Source of the DNA: Strigamia acuminata
Taxonomy: Eukaryota > Arthropoda > Chilopoda > Geophilomorpha > Linotaeniidae
Assembly (NCBI GenBank): GCA_949358305.1
Contig: OX442318.1
Coordinates: 7,738,501 to 7,798,500, forward strand
Length of the DNA stretch: 60,000 nt
Reading direction: 5' to 3'
Under the pieces are notes generated by a model. That model was not told the DNA's origin, made no database searches, and worked only from the letters and a program-made list of their open reading frames with translations. This document shows positions 26,001 through 36,600 of this stretch, piece after piece (the first letter of the stretch is position 1; the number at the start of each line of letters is the position of its first letter). The translations under genes and the position numbers were made by a program.

Positions 26001-28353
26001 GTGTATCTCTGCAACGGTGCCAGATATGCAAATTCCGCCAACGGGAATCGACTTTTTAGCGCATTTTATACGTCTTAAGCATGTTTTTGGCACTTTTTAA
26101 AATTTGTCAAAAAAGCAAAGGCTAATGTATGGAGAAATGGCCAAAAATTGAAAAAGTTCCAGAAACGTGCTGGTTAGACGTAAAATGAGCTGAAAAATCG
26201 ATTCCCGTGTGCGCAATTTGCATATCTGGCACTGTTGCAGAGATATAAGCAAAAAACTGACTTTTTGAACAGAAAAAGTGGTGTATCTCTGCAACGGTGC
26301 CAGATATGCAAATTCCGCCAACGGGAATCGACTTTTTAGCGCATTTTATACGTCTTAAGCATGTTTTTGGCACTTTTTAAAATTTGTCAAAAAAGCAAAG
26401 GCTAATGTATGGAGAAATGGCCAAAAATTGAAAAAGTTCCAGAAACGTGCTGGTTAGACGTAAAATGAGCTGAAAAATCGATTCCCGTGTGCGCAATTTG
26501 CATATCTGGCACTGTTGCAGAGATATAAGCAAAAAACTGACTTTTTGAACAGAAAAAGTGGTGTATCTCTGCAACGGTGCCAGATATGCAAATTCCGCCA
26601 ACGGGAATCGACTTTTTAGCGCATTTTATACGTCTTAAGCATGTTTTTGGCACTTTTTAAAATTTGTCAAAAAAGCAAAGGCTAATGTATGGAGAAATGG
26701 CCAAAAATTGAAAAAGTTCCAGAAACGTGCTGGTTAGACGTAAAATGAGCTGAAAAATCGATTCCCGTGTGCGCAATTTGCATATCTGGCACTGTTGCAG
26801 AGATATAAGCAAAAAACTGACTTTTTGAACAGAAAAAGTGGTGTATCTCTGCAACGGTGCCAGATATGCAAATTCCGCCAACGGGAATCGACTTTTTAGC
26901 GCATTTTATACGTCTTAAGCATGTTTTTGGCACTTTTTAAAATTTGTCAAAAAAGCAAAGGCTAATGTATGGAGAAATGGCCAAAAATTGAAAAAGTTCC
27001 AGAAACGTGCTGGTTAGACGTAAAATGAGCTGAAAAATCGATTCCCGTGTGCGCAATTTGCATATCTGGCACTGTTGCAGAGATATAAGCAAAAAACAGA
27101 CTTTTTGAACAGAAAAAGTGGTGTATCTCTGCAACGGTGCCAGATATGCAAATTCCGCCAACGGGAATCGACTTTTTAGCGCATTTTATACGTCTTAAGC
27201 ATGTTTTTGGCACTTTTTAAAATTTGTCAAAAAAGCAAAGGCTAATGTATGGAGAAATGGCCAAAAATTGAAAAAGTTCCAGAAACGTGCTGGTTAGACG
27301 TAAAATGAGCTGAAAAATCGATTCCCGTGTGCGCAATTTGCATATCTGGCACTGTTGCAGAGATATAAGCAAAAAACTGACTTTTTGAACAGAAAAAGTG
27401 GTGTATCTCTGCAACGGTGCCAGATATGCAAATTCCGCCAACGGGAATCGACTTTTTAGCGCATTTTATACGTCTTAAGCATGTTTTTGGCACTTTTTAA
27501 AATTTGTCAAAAAAGCAAAGGCTAATGTATGGAGAAATGGCCAAAAATTGAAAAAGTTCCAGAAACGTGCTGGTTAGACGTAAAATGAGCTGAAAAATCG
27601 ATTCCCGTGTGCGCAATTTGCATATCTGGCACTGTTGCAGAGATATAAGCAAAAAACAGACTTTTTGAACAGAAAAAGTGGTGTATCTCTGCAACGGTGC
27701 CAGATATGCAAATTCCGCCAACGGGAATCGACTTTTTAGCGCATTTTATACGTCTTAAGCATGTTTTTGGCACTTTTTAAAATTTGTCAAAAAAGCAAAG
27801 GCTAATGTATGGAGAAATGGCCAAAAATTGAAAAAGTTCCAGAAACGTGCTGGTTAGACGTAAAATGAGCTGAAAAATCGATTCCCGTGTGCGCAATTTG
27901 CATATCTGGCACTGTTGCAGAGATATAAGCAAAAAACTGACTTTTTGAACAGAAAAAGTGGTGTATCTCTGCAACGGTGCCAGATATGCAAATTCCGCCA
28001 ACGGGAATCGACTTTTTAGCGCATTTTATACGTCTTAAGCATGTTTTTGGCACTTTTTAAAATTTGTCAAAAAAGCAAAGGCTAATGTATGGAGAAATGG
28101 CCAAAAATTGAAAAAGTTCCAGAAACGTGCTGGTTAGACGTAAAATGAGCTGAAAAATCGATTCCCGTGTGCGCAATTTGCATATCTGGCACTGTTGCAG
28201 AGATATAAGCAAAAAACTGACTTTTTGAACAGAAAAAGTGGTGTATCTCTGCAACGGTGCCAGATATGCAAATTCCGCCAACGGGAATCGACTTTTTAGC
28301 GCATTTTATACGTCTTAAGCATGTTTTTGGCACTTTTTAAAATTTGTCAAAAA
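14031..28353. repeat. 280-bp satellite DNA array (about 51 monomers)
   Basis: Head-to-tail 280-bp monomers. Outside the middle part they are nearly identical. The recurrent variant is an A/T difference in 'aaaaaac(a/t)gac'. Each monomer is itself a diverged inverted repeat: the arm from 'aaagttcc' through 'tagacgt', 'tcgattcccgt', 'aatttgcatatctggcac' and 'gttgcagagata' is followed, after about 35 bp, by its inverted counterpart. From about 17930 to the gap, copies carry many one-base insertions and deletions, mostly in homopolymers. From about 21956 onward the repeats are clean again. 280 is not a multiple of three, so the 74- and 83-codon frames in every copy are not genes. The array begins at 'gaaatggcc' and ends at 'tttgtcaaaaa'; internal junctions add about 20 bp ('gctaatgtatgga' region) absent from both outer edges. 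Confidence 0.97.
21756..21955. other. Assembly gap of 200 N
   Basis: Exactly 200 unknown bases lie inside the satellite array. The round size suggests a placeholder, so the true array length is unknown. Confidence 0.95.
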
Positions 28354-28710
28354 GTATTTTTTTGGTATTTTTATGGTCTTTTTTTGGTATTTTTTTGGTA
28401 TTTTTTTGGTATTATTTTGGTATTTTTTTGGTCTTTTTTTGGTATTTTTTTGGTATTTTTTTGGTCTTTTTTTGGCATTTTTTTGGTCTTTTTTTGGCAT
28501 TTTTTTGGTCTTTTTTTGGTCTTTTTTTGGTATTTTTTTGGTATTTTTTGGTATTTTTTTGGTCTTTTTTTGGTATTTTTTTGGTATTTTTTTGGTATTT
28601 TTTTGGTCTTTTTTTGGTATTTTTTTGGTATTTTTTTGGTATTTTTTTGGTCTTTTTTTGGTCTTTTTTTGGTCTTTTTATGGTCTTTTTTTGGTATTTT
28701 TTGGTCTTTT
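28354..28710. repeat. T-rich simple repeat at right edge of satellite
   Basis: Runs of 'tttttttggtat' and 'tttttttggtct' continue for about 355 bp after the last monomer, in the same orientation as the left-edge repeat. It then grades into 'ggtcaatttggtcattttgg', which resembles the repeat at the start of the window. Confidence 0.9.
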
Positions 28711-28785
28711 CGGTCAATTTGGTCATTTTGGTCAATAACTTCAATTAACATCTAGCGCAGTGGGCGGAGTGTCCATTCTGTGTTA

Positions 28786-29437
28786 AGCTAAGTACACATG
28801 AGACTTTCAGACTCTGAATATTCAGAGTCTGAAATTCGAGGTTGTCACGCCGCAAACGAAATGATTCCGCCTGTGTGTTTGGCTGTGTCATTCCGTGCGC
28901 GGAAATTGTTTGGTACACACAATCCGTGCACGGAAATTGTTTGGTACACACAATCCGTGCACGGAAATTGTTTGGTACACACAATCCGTGCACGGAAATT
29001 GTTTGGTACACACAATCCGTGCACGTGTTGTAAATACAAATGGCAACCACTTTTAAAAAATGTTTGAGTTTGATTGTGCAAAATAAATGGATTGCTGTAT
29101 TTTTAAATTAATAATTAATAATAAATAATAAAAAAAATTAATCAAACATTTTTAGTATTATCTGTCTTTGTATTCAGTATCCACCTCCACCTTGTGTACG
29201 ACCGGTCACGATCGGTCGCATTACCACAATGCATTCTGGGTACTCAGAATCTGTTCGTGCACGGAAACAATTCAAGCTATTCCGTGCACCATTACTGCCG
29301 GAAAGAATAAAATTTCGGTTGCCAGAAAGTTTCCGTGTGTGGTAAACGGAACCATGGGTACCACACTGACCCATACTTTCGGCCATACACGGAAAGTGAT
29401 CATTCCGTTCACGGAATCAGGTCATGTGTACTTAGCT
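28786..29437. mobile_element. PIF/Harbinger-like MITE with TTA target duplication
   Basis: Perfect 16-bp terminal inverted repeats, AGCTAAGTACACATGA at the left and TCATGTGTACTTAGCT at the right, are flanked by TTA at 28783-28785 and 29438-29440. A 3-bp TTA/TAA duplication fits the PIF/Harbinger group. Internal sequences include TTCAGAGTCTGA and several copies of CCGTGCACGGAAA. A related, more decayed copy lies at 45536-46082. Confidence 0.8.
28895..29025. repeat. 31-bp tandem repeat inside the MITE
   Basis: Just over four near-identical copies of a 31-bp unit (GTGCACGGAAATTGTTTGG then TACACACAATCC). Each has a GTGCAC palindrome, the motif also scattered in the rest of the element. Confidence 0.9.
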
Positions 29438-29440
29438 TTA

Positions 29441-31235
29441 TTCCGTGTCAAAACTACTGTACTACAGTATATTCCGTTGTCTGCGAGCATAAATTCCATT
29501 GCCCCCACCAGGGGTTTGAGTCGCCGATTGGCTCCACCCATATTCAAGATGGTGGTGAAGTGGCCATTCTGTGTTATTCTGTGATTAAACTGCAACTTGG
29601 CATATTTTTATTACATTTTGGGGTAAAGCCTAAATCTATTTTTTGCTAAAGGAAATAAAGTAAAGAATTTTAAAAAAATACAAATAATTTTTTGCGCTTT
29701 AAACATTGCAGCAGACTTACCGGATTTTAATAAACCTACCAAAGAAGTTCGGATTAAAACAGCACTGGATCTTGATCTCCGTAGTATTTTATTAGATTTT
29801 ATCATATTTTATGTTACCACTAGCAAACGCACGAATGAAGAGTAAAATTTAAGTTTGATGCCATTTTATACGTTTCCTCTGAAATTTTGCAAACAAAAAG
29901 TTGAATAATAAAAATTCAAGTTTCGAAACATTTTTATTTTTCATTTTTCTTCTTTGAAAACTATGAAAACACATGTACAATATGTACAACTCAATGCATA
30001 CATAATATTGTGATATCTTAAAAATGGATTATCCTTTCCCTCGATCGCTTAGGCCTAAGTGAGAAATTATCCTATACTATATAGAACTACAAATTGGCTT
30101 AGAGTTACTAGAAAAATTGGTACATTTGCAACATTTTTTTAAAGAAAAAAAAATTAAAAAACAAAATAAAAAATGAAAAAGAAATCAAACAAAATGCAAT
30201 TTCATAATTTGCTCACATCAGCCCATCAACAATCATTTGTCAACTTTCCGTCATCAAATTTGTACTTTGCCCCCAAATGTTACAATTTCATTAAAACAAT
30301 GTCACAAGGGATATTGCACATTTTAAAAATCATACGAGTGCAGAATAACTGAATACATAAGTGAAACACACACACATACACACAGACATGAAATGAAATG
30401 AAAATAAATTAAAAACTGGTCAGGAAATTTCCACTCTGAAACAATATCCAAATCAAAAACAATCAAATTCCTGAGAAATGTCCCAATGTTAATCAATCTC
30501 ATGTTTAATATATAGACCATTTCCAACCCCCAAATTGTACACAACTCAAGAATTTATATATACCGGGATCAAAATCAAATATTACATTATGTATAATATA
30601 TATATATTTATATTTTAATATATATATATATTTATATATATATGTATATAAAAAAAAATTCCAAACGCTTAGAAAATGTTTATTTTTTTTTTCAATATCA
30701 AGAAGCATACTAAATTAAGCTTTTTGTGCCTAGAATGAGCAACCAACTTTTTTGAGTATTTTTGATAGGTTTTTAGTCCTAATTTCATTTTTTTTCTTCA
30801 TTTTGTGACTAGAAAAATTAATTTTATTTTTTTTTTTAGCTAAAACTCATCAATTTAATGGCCACATGTCAAATATCTTTTCTTGCATATAAACTAGCTA
30901 GAATCTTCTAGTTTGTGAGTCCAAATCTAAATGAGCTTGTTTTCTTAGCTGCAACACTGAAGTTTAGGCCATTAATTTTAAAGCATTGAAACATTCATTA
31001 ATAAATGTTCCAATATCATTTAATTATCAATTTATCATCTCTCAAATTTCCTAAATTAAAAAAAAAACAAGAAAAAAAACAAGAAAACAACGTACAAATC
31101 AACAGTTGTTGTCGTTTCATCCCCTGGATGGATTCTTCACAATAAATAAATAAATTACACAAACAAAAACACTGGAAATATTGCCAAATTCATGTTAATC
31201 CAAGACAGTTTTGAACGTGATATGCTGTGATAGTC
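29441..31235. other. AT-rich region between satellite side and tutl
   Basis: No coding exon was recognised. It may include distal tutl 3' UTR. It holds a TA-rich stretch at about 30590-30655 and several A/T runs. Another minus-strand AATAAA lies at about 29933-29938. Confidence 0.45.
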
Positions 31236-31241
31236 TTTATT
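31236..31241 (-). promoter_or_regulatory. Candidate tutl polyadenylation signal
   Basis: AATAAA on the minus strand, about 670 nt after the long-tail stop codon. It is plausible, but one of several in AT-rich sequence. Confidence 0.3.
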
Positions 31242-31910
31242 TGGTATTTTGTGTGTGCCAAAACCAAAAAAAAAACAAAAAAACAAAAAAAAAAACACCA
31301 AAAAAAACAAAAACAAAGTCTTTCTTTTTTCTTGTGTGTTGTTGCACTAACCGCTTCAAACAAGGAGAATGAACAATTTTTTTTTATCTTTTTCATTTTA
31401 TAAACTCAACAAAGTCACTGAATCTTCCTTCGCCGCCATTTTTCGTCTCCCCCCTATATTTTCCTTCCCTTTCTTTCTCTTTCCTTCCCCTATATTTATA
31501 CATAACAATTAAAAAAATTGTTAATTTTGTCGTTTGTTTTCGTATTATTTACACCAGATGAGAACTAAAAAACTGCAAAAAGAAGAACGATTTGTACAAA
31601 AACAAAGAGTCCAACTAATATTTGTACTAAGGTGAACAAACGCCCTTTACATCAAGGAGGTGCATCTAAACCCAACTTTGGCAGATAGGTCAATGGACAC
31701 TCAGTGGGTTGACATGCACAGTTTGTTCAAAAAAACTCCACCACAGCCCCTCATCAAGTGCTGTTAATGGCCGTGTTAGGCAGTGTGAGGAAAGAAAAAC
31801 ATCATTTCCTTTAATATATGAACAAAAAATTAAAGGCCACGGCTAAAACGTCACCATTCACACCAAAAACGTTTGAAACAACAACACTTCACTAGAATTG
31901 AGCTCAAAAT

Positions 31911-33621
31911 TCAGCACTCGCTCTCCAACTCGTCGGAGCGACGCCTCTCCAACTGCCTCCGCCGGAACTGCTGGAACTCCTCCTTGAGCGCCGGGATCCG
32001 CCGTTCGATCTCCACGTCGTCGTACTTGCTCCTCAGTCGTTTCCCGCCCGGGTACAGATTCGCGTACAACTCGCTGTCGCTCGCTCCCCACTGCCGGGCC
32101 AGTTCGACCGGACTCACCGAGTCGAACTCGTAGTTCTCGTCCACCGACACGTCGTAGCGGGTTTGCGTGGGCGGCGCGGCGGCGTGCGGCGACGGCTGCG
32201 ACTGCGACGTGTTCCTCGACGCGAAACCGCTGCTCGAGCTGGGCGAGTAGCGCACGTCGCCTCGGATGCTGTCGGTGCGCGAATGTTTGCTGTCCCGTCC
32301 CGAGCTCGCGCTCGTCACGCTCGTCCTGGCGTTGGGCGCCGCGGCTAACGTCACGCGCGCCGAATCCTCCTCGGTGGTGTCGGTGGTCGCCGGGGAGTAG
32401 GAAACCTGCCCCCGACCGGGATCGGGGGCAGCTTGACGAAAGGGCAGCCGTTCGGCTCGGACGACAAACCCGCTTCGCACTCTTCCGATGGTCTCTTGCA
32501 GCCGGTCGCGCGTGTACTCCACCGGTCGATCTTCGCTGCTAGACACGCTTCGACGTTCTTCGTCTTGCGGAACGACTCTTCTTTCGACCTGCGGCGGACT
32601 GCTGGTCGCCAAAGGTCTCTGGAGCTCGAACGGTCTCGCGGGAGGTCTGTAGAAGACCCCGGGAGGTTGCAACCGATGCATGGGACTGCGACCGGGCGGT
32701 GGATGAACGTATCGGGGCACCGGCGCCGGATGCAAGGCGGGATCTCCTTGGAATCGATAGCGGAACGGGACGGGCGACGGGCCGAGCGGCGGATGCGCGT
32801 AGGGAGAGTAGAGGCGAATGGCCGGCGAAGAGGCCATGGGATGTCTCAAGTTAAGTTGTTGTACTCGTCGAGGTTGAGGAGGGATTTGATAGTAACTGTC
32901 GTCCGGTTCTCGGTGGATCTCCGCTCTGACTTCCTCCCGAATGTAAGGCAGTTGCTCGTGGAGGATTCGCAGCGATGGCAATTCGTACGAATGCGAGTGA
33001 AAGCGACTGGAGATGGTGCTCGGGAAAGAGCGTTCTCCAGAAGACGGTTGCACCGACGACACGTCATCGATCCGAAAGGGTCTTTCAAAGGCCAGGGGCC
33101 CGGGACTGCTGGTCCTGGCCACTCTGTAGCGAGGATCTCTGGGTTCGTATATCGTCTGGACGACCGGTTTTCGCTCGTGCCACTGGTGCCGCGCAATCCT
33201 GCCGCGAGAAGCCAGCCAAGCGCCCAACACGCTCTCGCGACTGCCCGAACTTCCTTGCAGACTGGCCTGGCTCGACGGAATGCGGTCCCGACGCACAAAG
33301 CCCTCGTCCAACACGAACTTGCCCTCGGGTGTGCGACTGATCCAACCCAGGGGCTGCGAGTACTCCATTTGTACGTTGTAGCGCACGGCTTTTGGAAAAC
33401 GACGTCCTGTTGTCACGTGAGAAAGTGCTGCTTGTTGTTGGTGTTGCGGGTGGCGGTGCGACGGCCGATATTCGTCACGGCCCCATTCCTGAGAATCGCC
33501 AAACTGGCGAGAGGATGCTTCCAACGAAGGTTTAAAATGAGGGGCCAGAGACACGAGTCCTTTTAGTTTTCGTTTCACCGTTGCAAAATTTAAACCTGAT
33601 ACTCTGCTTTGTGAATGTCCA
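31911..33621 (-). CDS. tutl: tutl last exon: cytoplasmic tail
   Basis: One large, GC-rich exon of 570 codons including the TGA at 31911-31913. The acceptor CTTCTTCCCGTGCAG precedes 33621. It starts in phase 2 and encodes mostly disordered sequence: Arg/Ser-rich blocks, a proline-rich centre (for example PPLGPSPVPFRY and HPPPGRSPMH) suited to SH3/WW/EVH1-type partners, and a charged C-terminus (KEEFQQFRRRQLERRR) likely to be helical. The last residues, ESEC, are not a canonical PDZ ligand. Its GC content is far above the flanks, so long shadow frames appear on the other strand. Confidence 0.9.
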
Positions 33622-36600
33622 CTGCACGGGAAGAAGAAATTGACTAGTTTCAGTTTGCGCCTTTTAAATCGGTAAATACACTCGAATGCAACGCTAGATG
33701 CATTCAAAAACTCGCGTTACAAGTGTTTTTGGAGTTTTTACGACTTATAGAACTTCTATTATATAATAAAGTCGAAACTCTTTATAACAAATCGCGATAT
33801 AACAAATTATCGATGTAACTAATACCTAAAAGTGGCTGGTTTGGTTGGCTGGCCATAGAACACCATGTTAAAAAATTTCGATATAACGAATCAATTTTTC
33901 GGGTCCCTTGCGATTCGTTATAAAGAGTTTCGACTGTTTCATGATCACAAACCAAGGATAACATGGACGCATATCCGTGTGTTATACAGCAATCATGTGT
34001 CATGCATTGCTTGCCAACTAAGCATGTTTGTTACCTGTTGTTGACCCAGAATACAGTGCGGCAAAATATTATGTGGCGCCATCCGTGGCAAACGTCTGAA
34101 CATGTGGATATGTGCCCATGTTATCCTTGGTTCATGATAATATAAAAATAGTAACATCATTTATTTGTTATTCATACAATTATTATTTTACGTCATATCT
34201 TCGTAAAATTTGCAATTTTCCTTTTGTGATGTTAAAAAATACAAAAACAAAAACACAAACACTTGAGACACGTCTTTTTTGAATGCCGCTAGTTTCTAAA
34301 AGAAAATCTTGTGCGAGTTAAGCGGCTTTTTAGAAACCGTTGCATCTGATAAAGAGGGAAGAAAAGTTGCAAACACCAACCAGACATAGGTGTGGTAGTG
34401 TAGTATTCACCTTCTTTTTTCCTCCTAGTATGCGTGTAGAAGAGATAAAAGAAAAAGTAGATTGAAAAAATAAAACATATCAATAGAGTAAAAGCTGAGA
34501 TGGAGTTATGTTTATGAAAAATACAAAAAAGTGATGCGTAAGTTTACAGGAGAAAACTTACTGATGACTTATTTTGCCTGGTTTACTGTTAGAAAGAAGA
34601 AAGAGTTGAGAAAAAATTTGTTAGTTTCACAATACTGATCAAAAGTTGCACTTACTTTTTTAGTGCCACTGGACTGCCTGCAGGACCATGGCCACCATTA
34701 CGAGCGTCTGCAACACGACAGGCAACCATGTTGTAAGCTTTGGTTGATTAAATCATTCGAGAGAAAAGAAAAAGAGAAAAAGGGGAAAACATTTTTCAAC
34801 TATTTGTTAGTATAAAGTGCGTCGAAATATGAAACTCAGCAACTATTCTCTCCATTATAAATAAAGCCATGCAAACCTATCATACTCAAAAAGGCGCAAA
34901 ATTAAAAAATGACAAATTGCAGCGTTGTAACAAAAACCGAAAAAAAAAAAAAAAAAAAAAATGACGTAAGTGATTTTCCTGATTTTTTTCCTGATTTTAT
35001 CTATTTAAAAATTAATTAAAAAAATTTTGCAATCACAAACATCAAGTGATAAGATCACACTACAAAACAGTGGCGTAGCGAGTGTCGGCGCCCCCTCTGC
35101 CCCCCCATCGCTACGCCACTGCTAGAAAAACATATTTTGTCCGAGTGACAACCAATATACAGACGTAGCGGAGAAGGAAATGAAATCTACCTTCCCCCAT
35201 GTCGGAAGATTGTCGCTGACTCTTAAGAAGAGAAAGAACTGGAAATGAAAAACGGAAAAAAAATTCACCGAAAACGATTAACAAAAATACTCGCGACTAT
35301 CCGAGGAAAAAAATCTGTATCGGAATAGTTGCGAGTATACGATACAACGAAGTAAAATTGTGAAAAAGAAATGTTAATAACAGAGTAGACTTTATTAAAT
35401 ATATAAAAAATATATAAAATATATATAAAATATATGTGTGTACATAATATAATTAGGAATAAGAGGCCTTGATTAAAGGACGGCCACGAACGATACCTTT
35501 TTCTTGCTTCCGTCTCTTGCGTTTGTTGCATATTTTGACCGTGCAGACGGAAAGAATAATTGCGACGATGAAAAATAAGAATCCACCTACAATGCCGGCC
35601 GTGATTGCCTTTTCTTGCGACGGTGCTGTTCAAACAACAATTATTCACTTTCGGATCCTCAATTTCATACCTCACAACCCCAAGTTAGGCGTCAACAAAT
35701 GCTCGCAATTTATTAATTCCAAATGGGCTATTTAAGCTGTAATCTTTGGGATGATTTTCTTTAGGTGCTTAATTTCTGTGTTCAAATGACCCACCAGTGA
35801 GGCGCGCCCCACAGTTCGAGAAACCATGTTCTAATGGGAACAGGTGTCCGGCATGTTGAACCGTTCCTTATTTTTCCGTTTTACGGCTTTTTTAATTGCG
35901 AATATTTGTGATTCGATACCTAACCAGCAAGGCCGTTTTAGCACTTTAAGTTCTAGGCACTCATAAATCAGTGACAGCAGGGAAAATTAAGACTGGCTCT
36001 CCTGGAGAACACCACCATGAGACATTCAGCCCTACCTCGTTATAATGAACCACAATAAAACAAATTTTTCGTTACAACGAATACTTAAAAATGGGTTGGT
36101 TGGCTGGCCATAGAACACCATGTTAAAAAAATTTAATATAACAAACTTTCGTTGTAATGCTGGGCGCACACATACCGCGATTTCGCATCGCGTCGCGATT
36201 TCGCAAGCGAAATCGCGCTGTAAATCGCGCGCAATGCTACACACATGTAGCTATTTCAGCTCTGCAAATTCAATCTTATGACGTCATCCCACAGCATTCA
36301 TACAGCAACCGAAAATGTTGATGAAATGACGTCATTTCAAACAGCTCACGGGATTGGCTGCGACATGCATCACGGGCGAAATAGTACTTGGGACAAGTAC
36401 TATTTCCAAAAGTAGATTTTGAACCGGCGCGAAGGAAGTGACGTCACCTGCGCATGCGCAATGACAACGCGATCGCGACGCGAAATCGCGGGATGTGTGC
36501 GCCCAGCATAACAAACAGTGCTGGACTGGCCCGGCGGGCTACCGGGAGTTTCCCGGTGGCCCGTAGCCGCTGTGGCCTGTTCCGACTTCATTAATTGTGG

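Noticed and set aside
14031-28353. Repeated 74- and 83-codon minus-strand frames in every satellite monomer
   Set aside because: They recur only because the DNA repeats. The 280-bp period is not divisible by three, two overlapping frames are equally open, and indels break them freely in the middle of the array.
14031-28353. CENP-B box in the satellite
   Set aside because: Only a partial match ('aacggga') was seen. The required TTCG at the proper spacing is absent, so centromere function cannot be argued from this motif.
28895-29025. CRISPR-like array
   Set aside because: The 31-bp units are contiguous direct repeats without unique spacers, and the genome is eukaryotic.
32433-33566. 377-codon plus-strand frame
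   Set aside because: It is antisense to the GC-rich tutl tail exon, is arginine-rich, lacks domains, and is explained by the composition of the real exon.
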